A stretch of DNA of 45,115 nucleotides from JBBDXI01 sp040902425 (GCA_040902425.1 JBBDXI010000024.1:1-45115); one strand, 5' to 3'; counted from the stretch's first letter, positions 10,338 through 19,800 are shown. Translations and numbers: made by a program. Notes: generated by a model not told the origin, from the letters alone.

Positions 10338-13300
10338 CTAGAGGGACCCTCCTTCCACGGATTCCGCCCGGGGCGCGGCGGGTGGGACGGGGAGCCGGCG
10401 GCGGCGGCGAAGGATGAGCAGGCCCCCCAGGGGCAGGAGCATGAGGCCCGCCCCGGCCAGGGCGCCGGTGGACAGCGACCCGCCGGCCCTCTTCTCGAGG
10501 TCCGCCAGGCGGAGCTGGACGACCGCGAGCTGCGCCCCGTGCGCGTCGAGCATGGCCCGGATCTGGGCGTCCTTCTCCTCCAGCTTGAGGTTGAGCCCCT
10601 GGATGGCCGCCAGCGCCACGCCCTGGGCATCGACCGTGTTGATGACCCGGTCGTTCGGCCCGTTGAGGCCGAAGGCCCCGTGGAAGTCCTGGGCCATGGG
10701 GCCGATGTGGCGTGCGGCGGTGTCGCCGTTCTTGTAGGACCACTCGGACATGGGCAACCCGCTGACCTTCCGAAGAACCTCGGCCGAATCGACCTGCGCG
10801 AGGACCGACTTCTGGTCGCGGTCGGACGTGATGAGGACGCCCGCGGGGGTGTAGACCTGGCCGGCGGGATTGACGCCCACCGGGCCGGCGTTAGTGTTGA
10901 CGATCAGCGCATCGCCGCCGCTTGTCGGCGAGCCGCTGGGGACGGTGTTCTCGATGACGACGGTCCCGATCGCGACGACCGACCGGCCGCCCGCCGACGC
11001 CGTGGAGGCCTGCATGCCGACGCCGCCGGACGTGTTGAGGTTCTGTGCGCGGACGGCGACGCCCGAAGAGGATCCCGTGGCCGGGATCAGGCCGAGAACG
11101 CCGTAGTTGCTGCCCGACGCGCCGGTGGCCTGACCAAAGACGCCTACGCCCTGAGTCGTACCACTAGATGTTCCGACAACGCCACGTCCCAGCGGCCCAA
11201 GTGTCGAGCCTAGCACCCCAACGTTCCATTGGGTCCCGCTGGCTGAGGAGTTGTGACCCCAGGTTCCAACAGCGCCCTGAGAACCAACCTGCCCGAGGAC
11301 GCCGACGAGCCCGGGGCCAGACGCTGTTCCCAGCACACCCATCTTGAAGTTCGTTGCAACACCGACGTCGGGGGGGACACTTGTGCTGTTCGGGAGGGTC
11401 CCCGACACGCCACTTCCCCCGAAGCCGGCGACACCGATAGCACGAGCTGTTGCACTCGAGCTCGCGCCCGTGGACATGAAGCTGAACGCGGTCGCACCGG
11501 CCGTGTTGCCAGTCAACGAACTGCCAAACGTGAGCGTACTGCCGCCACCCGCGCTCGCGGCGACGAGCTGCCATTGACCGGGGTTGTCAGCGGGCGCGAG
11601 GGCAAGGTTGCCCGCAACCGTGCTTCGATAGGTGGAACCGAGGTATAACACCGCGTCATCGACGCCGTAGGTAGTGGCATTGCTCCAACTACCGAGCCAG
11701 TTGAGCACCGCTGCGCCGGCCGGTCCCTGCGGACCCGTCTCGCCAGCCGCGCCCGCGGGACCTTGCGGCCCTGGTGGACCCTGCGGACCTGCCGCGCCTT
11801 GCGGGCCCTGAGCGCCCGTGGAGCCCTGGATGCCCTGCGGCCCCTGCGCACCCGTTGCGCCCGGCGCCCCGGCCGGTCCTGTCGGGCCTACGGGACCTTC
11901 GGGGCCGGTGAGCTCGGCGATGGTCGAGAACGTCCCGCCGCCGGGGCCTGTCAGTGTCAGTTCCGCGGTGCTCAGTTTGCCAGCCACCTCGGCGCTCGTC
12001 GTGCGCATCGAGCCGCCGGTGATATCCACGCCGCCGGGGGCGGCGAGGGTGATGCTCCCGCCCGCGCCCCCGCCCCCCCCGCCGCCGCCGACGGTGATGG
12101 AGGAACCGCTGCCCGGGAAGGAGAGCGCATCGCCGCCGTACAGGTAGACCGAGCCGCCCGAGCCGCCGGTGCTGGAGCCGTGGTGGAGGGCGACCCGCCC
12201 GCCGTGCCCGGCGCCGCTGGAGCCGCTCTGCGTCGCGCCCCACGAGAAGCCGTCGGCGGTGCAGGCCAGGTCCAGGCGCCCGTCGCCGTCGGAATCCATG
12301 TCACGGAACGAGAGGGCCACCCGCCCGCCCGCCCCGCCGCCGCCCGAGTTGGTGAAGATCGTTACGTCGGCGAAGACGTCGAAGAACGAGTCCACCTGGG
12401 CCGAGGCCGCGGGCACCGTGCCCAGCCGCATGCGCGGCGTGAGCGAGGCGGCGCGGAGGTCGATCTCCAGGAAGCTGGGGCGGTCGATCGAGCCGAGGGT
12501 GGTGACCTCCGTGAAGATGTCGAAGAACGAGAGGTCCCGCGCCGGGGAGGTCGGGCTGCCGGGAGAGCCGAGGCTGACCCGGGGCATGGGGCCGCCGACG
12601 CTGAGGGAGATCGTGTCGACCGGGATCGGGTCGTAGGAGCTGAGGACCAGATCGCCGGAGAGGGCCGTGCTGCCGGGGCGGAAGCTGGCCGTGGGCGGGG
12701 CGGTGAGGCTGGAGGCGTCGGGGAAGATGTCGAAGAAGCCGCGGATGCGCGAGGAGTCGGCGGGGGCGCTGCTGACGTGGAGCCGCGGCAGCAACTCGAC
12801 ATCGCAGAAGACGTCGAAGAACGAATCGACGTGGAACTGCCCGCCCTCGACCACGTCGAGGCGCGAGCTCAGGCTGCTGAGCGACGAGGACAGGGGGCCG
12901 GCGGGGCTGGTGAACGCCTCCAGGTCAACCAGACGGGCATTGTGGGTGAACACGGAGCCATCGAGGGCGGTCAGGTGGCTGCTCACGTCGGTCTGGAACG
13001 CGCCGAAACTGCCCTCGAGCGTGCCGAGGCGGCCGCTCAGGAGGGAGAGTGAGGTGCCGTGCGAGCTGAGCGTGGAGGTGTGGCCGGAGACCGTGGAGGA
13101 GAGCAGCGAGAGGGACGAACTGAGGTCGAGCACCTCGAGTTCCAGGGCGCTGACGCTTGAGAGCGTGCTGAGCGTCGAGGCGTCGAGCGAGAACTGGGTG
13201 CCCTGGAGGGTGAGGCCGGCGCCGGCGCTGTAGATGGTGGTGGCCGAACTGATCGAGGACCCGTCGGGGAAGCGCAGCGAGCTGACGTCGAGGGCGCCGG

Positions 13301-16300
13301 TGACTCTCACGGCGCCCTGGACCCGCATCTCGCCGAGGACGGGCACGCCGGGGGGCAGGCCGTCGAGGGCGAAGCACATGCCGCCGGGGGCGGTGGCGTA
13401 GATGAAGCCGGCCTCGAGCTTGTAGGTGGCGCTGGTGGGGCTGTCGCTGCTGGCGAGCACGAGGCCCGAGGGCTGGCCGGTGGAGACATCGCGGGGGAAC
13501 AGGATGCGCCCGCCGTGCAGCGGCCCGCTGGTGCCGCCCTGCGAATGGCCCCAGGAGAAGCCGTCGGCCGCGCAGACGAGGTCGAGGCGCCCGTCGCCGT
13601 TGAGGTCGGAGATGGCCAGGGCCCGGCGCCCGGAGGGAAGGCCCTCGGAGGAGGAGTGGATGGTCACGTCGGCGAAGACGTCGAAGAAGGAGTCGATGTA
13701 GGGGGTGCCGGGCGGGAGGCCGTTGAGGCGCCCGAGGGTGGTGTGGTGGGAGCTGATGTCGAGGGTGAAGAGGGGAAGCGTGGGGCTGCCGATGTGCATG
13801 GTCGGCGTCGGCCCCTGGAGGTGCATGGAGAGCATCTCGGTGTCGAAGCTGTCGCGGTGGGAGAGGTCGCCGCGGGTGACCATGCCGGCCGCGCCGACGC
13901 TGAGGGCGGGTTGCGTCAGGCTGAGCTCGGTGAAGACGTCGAAGAAGGAGTCGACGCGGGCGCCCGAGGGCACGGTGAGGGACCTGGCGGTGGTCAGGTC
14001 GCCGGCGACGGTGAAGACCGGGCCGGGGGTGTCCGCCTCGGATTCGACGGTGAAGCCGCCGACGACGTGGAGATCGGTGGTGGGGCTGCCGGTGCCGATG
14101 CCGACGTTGCCGGCGGTGTAGGTTGTGTCGGAGCCGGAGAGGGTCCACGGGGAGGCGCCCGTGGGCCCGGTGGCGCCGGTCGCGCCGGGATCGCCCTGCG
14201 GGCCCTGGATGCCCTGCGGCCCCTGCGCGCCGGCGGGGCCGGCGGGGCCGGTGTTGCCCTGGAGGCCCTGGGGGCCCTGGGCGCCGGCGGGACCGGGGTC
14301 GCCCTGCGGGCCTTGCGGCCCGGCGGGGCCGGTGGGGCCCAGCGGCCCGGTGCCCGGGAGGAGGACGAGGCCCGTGCCGGCGGGGACCGAGAGCGTGTTG
14401 GTGGGGGCGAACTGCAGGCCGCCGTACCAGATCTCGCCGGCGCTGTTGTTGGTGAAGGCGTCGCCGACGAAGCTGCTGCCGGGGTTGCCCAGGAGGCAGT
14501 CGGAGAGGAGGATGCGCCCGTTGACGCCCGTCTGGTCGATCACGCTGGAGTGGGCCGGGGCGCGGAACTGGCTGTGCCGGGCCTCGAAGACGGTGCCGCC
14601 CTGAAGGGTGTTAGCGACCAGGACCCGCCCGAAGAAGTCGCAGTCGCGGAGCCAGCCGCGCCCGGAGGCGCCGAGCGTCACTGAGATGCCGCCGTTGGTA
14701 GGGGTTGTGAAGGTGTTGCCGCGCCCCTGGAGGGTGCCGCTGACCATGTTGACCGGGGAGCCGGTGGCGGTGCCCTGGGTACGGAAGACGCAGTTGTCCG
14801 CGATGACGCCGGGGGTGGAGCCGCTGAGGAAGCAGTTCACCTCGATCGCGTCATCCCCGCCGGAGTTGGCCGAGACGCCGCAGTCCACCATGTACATCTG
14901 GACGCTGCCCACGGGGCTGACGCTGGAGACGGTGATGGTGTCGCCGCTGCCGGGTGGGGGGGCGGCGAACTCCAGGCCGATGAGGGTGACCTGGCCCGCC
15001 ACGCCGGGCGAGTAGACGACGTTGCCGTTGATCTGGGTGGCGAAGTTCTTGCCGGCGGAGGCCGAGACCAGGTTGATGCCGGGGGCGAGCGTCAGGCTCT
15101 CGGCGTAGGTGCCGTTGCGGATGAGGACCGTGGTGGGGCTGCTCTGCCCGTGCCCGTCGGCGATGGCCTGGTTGATGGCGGCCTGGATGCTGGTGTGCGT
15201 GGCGCCGTGCGCGAGCGAGGTGGCCACGATGTAGCGGGCGGCCGGGATTCCGGCCGGGCCGGTGGGGCCCGTGGCGCCGGTGTCCCCGGTGGGGCCGGTG
15301 TCGCCCGTCGGTCCGGGGATGCCCTGCGCGCCCTGGAGGCCCTGCGGACCCTGGAGCCCCTGCGGCCCTTGCGCGCCGGTCGGGCCCGTATCGCCCGTCG
15401 GCCCGGGGGCGCCGGCGGCCCCCGCAGGTCCGGCGGGGCCGGTCGGGCCCGTCGGGCCCGCCGAGCCCGAGCTGGGCAGCAGCACCGCCGGCGGGACCAG
15501 CGCCTGGCTGGGCAGGGTGTAGGTCAGCATGCTGTAGAACACGTTGCCGGGTCCCGTGTCGGTCACCACCGGGCCGCTGACGAACGTGTCGAAGCCGATG
15601 CTGCCCAGGGTCATGGTCCCCGCGCCCGCGGCGATGAACGAGGCGCTGGTGCCGGAGTGGACCACGCCCGAGCCGCCGAAGAAGGCGCCGCTGCTGGAGT
15701 GCTGGGCGCGCCCGAAGAGCTCGAAGGTGTTCAGGAAGACCGAGCCGCCCGTGGCGTCGATCGAGACGCCGTTGTTGGCCGGGTCGCTGTTGCGGAACGT
15801 GCACCCGACCGCCTCGAGCGTGCCGCCCGAGATCGTGGCGGCGGGGGACGCGTCGCCGGTGCTGCGGACCAGGACATCCTTCGCCTCCAGGCGGCTGGCG
15901 GCGCTGGTGTTGCTCATCACCAGGGCGCTCCCCCCGGCGTTGGAGTAGATCGTGGCGTTCGAGAGGAACAGCTGCTGCTGCGTGCTGCCGGCGAACGACA
16001 GGCCCTGCGTGATGTCCACGCCGTTCCAGGAGCAGATCTCCCCCGCGCCCGTGAAGCTCATCGTCACCGTGCCGTGCAGCGTCGTCGAGAACGAGCGATG
16101 GTCCACCGCGCCCTGCACGTTCACGCCGGGGGCGAGGGCCACGTTCTCGGTGTAGTTCCCGGCGCCCACGATCACCGCGGCCGGGTTGGCGACGGTGTGG
16201 CCGTCGGCCACCGCCTGGTTGATGGCCGCCTGGATGCTCGAGTAGGGTGCGCCCGAGCCGGCGAGGCCGACGAGGTACTTGGTCGCGGCCGGGCCGGCGG

Positions 16301-17030
16301 GGCCAGCCGGGCCGGTGTCGCCGGTGGGGCCGGTCGGCCCTGTTGGCCCCGTGTCGCCCTGCGCGCCGGTCGCCCCGGTGGCGCCGGTCGGGCCGATGGG
16401 TCCCTGTACGCCCTGCGGACCCTGGGCACCGGTCGGACCGATGGGACCCTGGACCCCCTGCGGGCCGGTCGGGCCGGTCGGGCCCGTATCGCCCGTGGCG
16501 CCCGCGGGGCCGGCGGGTCCGGTCGCGCCGGTGGCACCCGCCGCGCCCGTCGGTCCCACCGGGCCGGTCGGGCCCGCTGGGCCCGGGTTGCCGTTGAGCG
16601 CAAAGAGCGCATAGGGCGAGGGGAGCACCGGCTGGCGCGGGAGCAGGGGCGTGTAGGCGCCCGAGCCGGCGGGCGACCGGACGGCCAGTTCGAGGTACCG
16701 CGACTGCCCGTTGAAGACGCCGGCGCCGAAGTCCAGGTCAACCGTGAGCAGCCCGTTGCTCAGCGAGTTGTTGAGCGCAAAGAGCGTGCTGCCGACCTGC
16801 ACGCCCGCCGTCGGGTGGTCGTGCAGCGTGAAGCGGATGTCCGCGCTCCCGCTGATCGGCAGGCCGCTCTTCTTCAGCTGCCCCTGGAAGGTGAACGCCG
16901 TGCCCACAGGATCGGCCAGCGCGGGCGCTGTGAGCGCGGCCGAGGCGGCGAGGCCCGCGATCGAGCACAGGACCATCGGGAGCGAGGCGAGGCGGCGCGA
17001 GCCGCGACGGGGGCGGGTGCTCGATGCCAT
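10338..17030 (-). CDS. Giant collagen-like surface fibre with beta-helix modules and an S74 chaperone domain
   Basis: 2,230 residues from ATG 17030, chosen for its strong GGAGGT site 7 nt upstream. Order: signal peptide (to about residue 40); N-terminal domain FTFQGQLKKSGLPISGSADI...; collagen Gly-X-Y stretch (about 146-252); beta-helix-like repeat beginning YLVGLAGSGAPYSSIQAAIN; second collagen stretch (about 517-597); second beta-helix module (YIVATS...HTSIQAAIN); third collagen stretch (about 897-967); stalk region with six FFD[VI]F motifs and two FSWG modules (about 970-1700); fourth collagen stretch (about 1706-1777); a carbohydrate-binding-like module (LNWLGSWSNATTYGVDDAVLY); a peptidase S74 autoprocessing chaperone domain with Ser2069 and Lys2074 in SDRDQK; coiled coil; and a C-terminal membrane helix with Arg cluster (LMLLPLGGLLILRRRRR). 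The likely role is a trimeric surface adhesin or fibre (inference). Confidence 0.92.
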   Translation of the reverse strand: MASSTRPRRGSRRLASLPMVLCSIAGLAASAALTAPALADPVGTAFTFQGQLKKSGLPISGSADIRFTLHDHPTAGVQVGSTLFALNNSLSNGLLTVDLDFGAGVFNGQSRYLELAVRSPAGSGAYTPLLPRQPVLPSPYALFALNGNPGPAGPTGPVGPTGAAGATGATGPAGPAGATGDTGPTGPTGPQGVQGPIGPTGAQGPQGVQGPIGPTGATGATGAQGDTGPTGPTGPTGDTGPAGPAGPAATKYLVGLAGSGAPYSSIQAAINQAVADGHTVANPAAVIVGAGNYTENVALAPGVNVQGAVDHRSFSTTLHGTVTMSFTGAGEICSWNGVDITQGLSFAGSTQQQLFLSNATIYSNAGGSALVMSNTSAASRLEAKDVLVRSTGDASPAATISGGTLEAVGCTFRNSDPANNGVSIDATGGSVFLNTFELFGRAQHSSSGAFFGGSGVVHSGTSASFIAAGAGTMTLGSIGFDTFVSGPVVTDTGPGNVFYSMLTYTLPSQALVPPAVLLPSSGSAGPTGPTGPAGPAGAAGAPGPTGDTGPTGAQGPQGLQGPQGLQGAQGIPGPTGDTGPTGDTGATGPTGPAGIPAARYIVATSLAHGATHTSIQAAINQAIADGHGQSSPTTVLIRNGTYAESLTLAPGINLVSASAGKNFATQINGNVVYSPGVAGQVTLIGLEFAAPPPGSGDTITVSSVSPVGSVQMYMVDCGVSANSGGDDAIEVNCFLSGSTPGVIADNCVFRTQGTATGSPVNMVSGTLQGRGNTFTTPTNGGISVTLGASGRGWLRDCDFFGRVLVANTLQGGTVFEARHSQFRAPAHSSVIDQTGVNGRILLSDCLLGNPGSSFVGDAFTNNSAGEIWYGGLQFAPTNTLSVPAGTGLVLLPGTGPLGPTGPAGPQGPQGDPGPAGAQGPQGLQGNTGPAGPAGAQGPQGIQGPQGDPGATGATGPTGASPWTLSGSDTTYTAGNVGIGTGSPTTDLHVVGGFTVESEADTPGPVFTVAGDLTTARSLTVPSGARVDSFFDVFTELSLTQPALSVGAAGMVTRGDLSHRDSFDTEMLSMHLQGPTPTMHIGSPTLPLFTLDISSHHTTLGRLNGLPPGTPYIDSFFDVFADVTIHSSSEGLPSGRRALAISDLNGDGRLDLVCAADGFSWGHSQGGTSGPLHGGRILFPRDVSTGQPSGLVLASSDSPTSATYKLEAGFIYATAPGGMCFALDGLPPGVPVLGEMRVQGAVRVTGALDVSSLRFPDGSSISSATTIYSAGAGLTLQGTQFSLDASTLSTLSSVSALELEVLDLSSSLSLLSSTVSGHTSTLSSHGTSLSLLSGRLGTLEGSFGAFQTDVSSHLTALDGSVFTHNARLVDLEAFTSPAGPLSSSLSSLSSRLDVVEGGQFHVDSFFDVFCDVELLPRLHVSSAPADSSRIRGFFDIFPDASSLTAPPTASFRPGSTALSGDLVLSSYDPIPVDTISLSVGGPMPRVSLGSPGSPTSPARDLSFFDIFTEVTTLGSIDRPSFLEIDLRAASLTPRMRLGTVPAASAQVDSFFDVFADVTIFTNSGGGGAGGRVALSFRDMDSDGDGRLDLACTADGFSWGATQSGSSGAGHGGRVALHHGSSTGGSGGSVYLYGGDALSFPGSGSSITVGGGGGGGGAGGSITLAAPGGVDITGGSMRTTSAEVAGKLSTAELTLTGPGGGTFSTIAELTGPEGPVGPTGPAGAPGATGAQGPQGIQGSTGAQGPQGAAGPQGPPGPQGPAGAAGETGPQGPAGAAVLNWLGSWSNATTYGVDDAVLYLGSTYRSTVAGNLALAPADNPGQWQLVAASAGGGSTLTFGSSLTGNTAGATAFSFMSTGASSSATARAIGVAGFGGSGVSGTLPNSTSVPPDVGVATNFKMGVLGTASGPGLVGVLGQVGSQGAVGTWGHNSSASGTQWNVGVLGSTLGPLGRGVVGTSSGTTQGVGVFGQATGASGSNYGVLGLIPATGSSSGVAVRAQNLNTSGGVGMQASTASAGGRSVVAIGTVVIENTVPSGSPTSGGDALIVNTNAGPVGVNPAGQVYTPAGVLITSDRDQKSVLAQVDSAEVLRKVSGLPMSEWSYKNGDTAARHIGPMAQDFHGAFGLNGPNDRVINTVDAQGVALAAIQGLNLKLEEKDAQIRAMLDAHGAQLAVVQLRLADLEKRAGGSLSTGALAGAGLMLLPLGGLLILRRRRRLPVPPAAPRAESVEGGSL

Positions 17031-17372
17031 GCGTTGGACCTCCAGCGCCGGACCGGAGAAACGCACGATGCGGAGCGGCTTGATGTTCCGGAGGCGCGTG
17101 GGGGGGACCGGACCCTCGTGTGTGGGCGCGCCGTCGGGGTCACCGGTATAAGCGAAACTTCATGCTTGTGTAAGGTGGAATGCAATAATTCTCTCAGATG
17201 GCGCCGGCCCAACGCGCGGCGCCGGCGCGCACGCACCGGCAGCCGGCGGCGGCGTCTTCAAGTGGCCGTCAAGCAATCAGTTGCGCCGTGGAAGCCACCG
17301 CCGGGACGCGGCGCGGTTTCATCGCCCCTCGAGGAGGACAGCGCATCGCGGAAGTCCTTCTCGAATCGACAG
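17031..17372. other. Gene-free spacer between the fibre and lipoprotein genes
   Basis: 342 nt without a supported ORF. It contains the fibre-gene promoter (17145-17173) and an A/T-rich patch around 17180-17200. The part from 17200 to 17372 is GC-rich with no recognised signal. Confidence 0.5.
17145..17173 (-). promoter_or_regulatory. Promoter of the fibre gene
   Basis: On the minus strand TTACAC (-35-like) and TATACC (-10-like) are separated by exactly 17 nt, in the only A/T-rich patch of the spacer. This leaves a leader of roughly 105 nt before the ATG at 17030. It is the best sigma-70-like promoter in the window. Confidence 0.55.
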
Positions 17373-18320
17373 TTAGGGCTTGGGCTCGCCCGGGGACGCC
17401 GTGGCCGGCTGTGGCGCGGCCCGCGTCGCCGGGGGGGCGGGGGGAGCGGTCGGCTTCCGCTCCGCTTCCTTGACTTTGCCGTAGGCGAGCATCACGAGCG
17501 CCGCCGGCAGGAACGCCTTCTCGCCCGCGGACTGGGCCAGATCCTCCAGCCGCTTGACGCGGCGGGTCCGGACATCGTCGCGAAGGTCGCCGAGCATCGA
17601 GTCCACCACCTCCAGCGCTGAGGCCATGATCTCCCAGCTCTCGGGGCTCTTCGGGAGAATCCGCGCGGCCGCGCGGTTGTCCAGTGGCAGGGCGATGTAC
17701 CATGTGCCCCCCTCGCTCTTGAGGGCCAGGCCCACGCCGAGGAACGGCTTGTCATCCCACAGGACCTTGGCCATGTCGTCCGGGCAGCCCTCGCGGGAGA
17801 CCGTGAGACGGGGAGGGGGGCCCTCGCTGCGCTCCAGCCAGCCGTAGGGGTCGGCGAAGAGGTCCTTCATCAGCGTGTCGACGGCGGAGCGCGCCTGCTC
17901 GGCCTGCTCGGGGGTCATGTCGGAGCGGGAGGGGGGGCGGGGGCGGCGGGCAGCGCCCGCAGTCTGTCCGGCGAGGCGCTGCACGAAGCTGCTCGCCTCG
18001 CCGCGCTTCGCCGCCTCCTCGGCCTCCTGCTTGTACGCCTCGATCTCGTCGGGGAACGCGGCCTGGACCTCCTTCGCGAGGTCCTGGAGCGTGCCCAGCA
18101 CCTCGCCCAGCTTGTCCAGCAACTCGCGCATCTCGCGGGAGTCGGCGTAGATCAGGTCGGGCAGGCGCTCGGCGTGCCCGTTCTTCACCATCTCCTTGGC
18201 GGAGGCGATGACCGCCTCCGGCGAGTCCTGCTGGTAGCGGGTGCAGCCGGGGAGCGCCACGAGGGCGGCCAGGAGGAGGGGGGCGAGGAGGGGCGCGGCG
18301 ATGGCTGGTGGGAGGCGCAT
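17373..18320 (-). CDS. Predicted lipoprotein of unknown function
   Basis: 315 residues. N-terminal lipoprotein signal MRLPPAIAAPLLAPLLLAALVALPGC, with a lipobox-like LPGC and mature start at Cys26. The body is rich in charged helices (SPEAVIASAKEMVKNGHAERLPDLIYADS; LGTLQDLAKEVQAAFPDEIEAYKQEAEEAAKRGE), then a mixed domain (GWLERSEG...LTVSREGCPDDMAKVLWDDKPFLGVGLALKSEGGTWYIALP) and a Pro/Ala-rich tail. No family is recognised. The pattern resembles secreted planctomycete proteins that check substrate depletion or damage, but no function can be assigned. It lies 47 bp downstream of tyrS on the same strand. Confidence 0.8.
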   Translation of the reverse strand: MRLPPAIAAPLLAPLLLAALVALPGCTRYQQDSPEAVIASAKEMVKNGHAERLPDLIYADSREMRELLDKLGEVLGTLQDLAKEVQAAFPDEIEAYKQEAEEAAKRGEASSFVQRLAGQTAGAARRPRPPSRSDMTPEQAEQARSAVDTLMKDLFADPYGWLERSEGPPPRLTVSREGCPDDMAKVLWDDKPFLGVGLALKSEGGTWYIALPLDNRAAARILPKSPESWEIMASALEVVDSMLGDLRDDVRTRRVKRLEDLAQSAGEKAFLPAALVMLAYGKVKEAERKPTAPPAPPATRAAPQPATASPGEPKP

Positions 18321-18367
18321 GGCTCTGAGGGTTTGTATCCGCGTCCCGGCCGCCGCGTTACGACCGG

Positions 18368-19792
18368 CTACGACCAGCGGGTGAGGTGCCAGGTCTTCTT
18401 GCCGCGGCGCAGCGCGATGAGGCGGCCGTGCAGCAGGTCGGCGGCCGTGAGGCGGTGGTCGGGGGCGGCCTTGGCGCCGTTCACGGTGATCGAACCCGAG
18501 CCCAGCAGCTCGCGGGCCTCGCTCTTGCTCTTCGCGAGCGTGGTCTGCGGGAGCAGGTCAACGAGGGGGATGCCCCCGTCAAGACCCGCCCGGGCATGCC
18601 CGGATGCGGGCACGCTGCCCAGGGCCTCCTCGAGCACCGCCTCGGGCAGCCCGGCGATCTCGCCGGTGAACAGGGCGCGGGCGGCCCGCTCCGCGTGCGC
18701 GGCCTCCGTCGGGCCGTGCAGGAGCGTCGTGGCCTCCCGCGCCAGGGTGCGGTGCGCCTCCCGGGCCGCGGGGTCCTTCTCGTGGGCCGCGCTGAGGGCG
18801 TCGATCTGCTCCCGCGGGAGCAGCGTGAAGAGGCGGAGGTAGCGGGGCACATCCGCATCCGCGGCGTTGAGCCAGAACTGGTAGTAGGCGTAGGGGCTGG
18901 TGCGATCGGCGGTGAGCCAGACCGCGCCCGACTCGGACTTGCCGAACTTGCCGCCGTCGGTCTTGGTGACCAGCGGCGCGGTGATGCCGTACCCCTCGTA
19001 GGGGGGCACACGCTTCACGCGCAACGCTTCCGCCTGCGCACGACCTGCCTCTCGACGCTCATCTGTCGCGCTAAGGGTGGCTAGACCTTCCGCCTCAATC
19101 TGGTCCATGTTGTGATGTGTCAGTTCACGCCGGATCAAATCACAGCCGGCGACGATGTTCCCCCATTGGTCCGAGCCGCCCATTTGAAGCAGCACGCCCT
19201 CGGAACGCCAAAGGTGCAGAAAGTCGTAGGCCTGGAGAACCATGTAGCTGAACTCGGTGTAGCTGATCCCCTGGTCCCGGGCGTGCAGCCGCTCGCGGAC
19301 CGAGTCCTTCTGGATCATCGCGTTGACCGAGAAGTGCTTGCCGATGTCCCGCAGCACCTCGAGGTAGCCGAGCTTCCCGAGCCAGTCGAGGTTGTTGAGG
19401 AGGAGCCCCCGGTGGGTCAGGCGTCCCGCCTGCCCGCCCTCGCCGCCGAAATCCAGCAGCCGCCCATAGACCCGCTTCTGTCCCTCGACGTTCGCCGCCA
19501 CCTGCTCCGCGGTCATGAGCTGCCGCTCGGCGCTCTTCCCCGAGGGGTCGCCGATCAACCCCGTGCCGCCCCCCACCACCACCACCGGCTGGTGCCCCGC
19601 CAACTGGAAGTGCCGCAGCATCATGATCGGAACGAGGTTCCCGATCGTCAGCGAGTCGGCCGTCGGGTCGAAGCCGACGTAGGCCCGGCGCGGGTGGCCG
19701 GAGGGGTCGGCCAGCCAGCGCGACAGCCCCGCCTCATCCGTGCACTGATGGAAAAGGCCGCGCCACTTCAGTTCATCGAGGAACGGCGTCAT
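18368..19792 (-). CDS. tyrS: Tyrosyl-tRNA synthetase
   Basis: 474 residues. Class I synthetase that charges tRNA-Tyr in the cytoplasm. The HIGH-type signature is PTADSLTIGNL (about residues 43-53), the KMSKS-type signature is KFGKS (about 281-285), tyrosine-pocket blocks include YTEFSYMVLQAYDF and GGSDQWGNI, and the C-terminal S4 RNA-binding domain (LLGSGSITVNGAKA) is present. It is longer than the usual 420 residues. An insertion at about residues 223-262 (HHNMDQIEAEGLATLSATDE...KRVPPYEG) sits between LIRREL and GYGITAPLVTK, where E. coli TyrS has only a short loop. The DNA there is less GC-rich than the flanks. ATG 19792 has TATCCT 8 nt upstream and no ribosome-binding site. Confidence 0.97.
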   Translation of the reverse strand: MTPFLDELKWRGLFHQCTDEAGLSRWLADPSGHPRRAYVGFDPTADSLTIGNLVPIMMLRHFQLAGHQPVVVVGGGTGLIGDPSGKSAERQLMTAEQVAANVEGQKRVYGRLLDFGGEGGQAGRLTHRGLLLNNLDWLGKLGYLEVLRDIGKHFSVNAMIQKDSVRERLHARDQGISYTEFSYMVLQAYDFLHLWRSEGVLLQMGGSDQWGNIVAGCDLIRRELTHHNMDQIEAEGLATLSATDERREAGRAQAEALRVKRVPPYEGYGITAPLVTKTDGGKFGKSESGAVWLTADRTSPYAYYQFWLNAADADVPRYLRLFTLLPREQIDALSAAHEKDPAAREAHRTLAREATTLLHGPTEAAHAERAARALFTGEIAGLPEAVLEEALGSVPASGHARAGLDGGIPLVDLLPQTTLAKSKSEARELLGSGSITVNGAKAAPDHRLTAADLLHGRLIALRRGKKTWHLTRWS

Positions 19793-19800
19793 CGGCGGGA

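Noticed and set aside
16270..16600. Short repeats that might suggest a CRISPR array or minisatellite
   Set aside because: They are codon-level repeats of collagen Gly-X-Y triplets in frame, without regular repeat/spacer structure.
15150..17621. 823-codon plus-strand ORF across the fibre gene
   Set aside because: Shadow of the collagen-coding repeats; Gly/Ala/Arg-rich with no signal peptide or motif.
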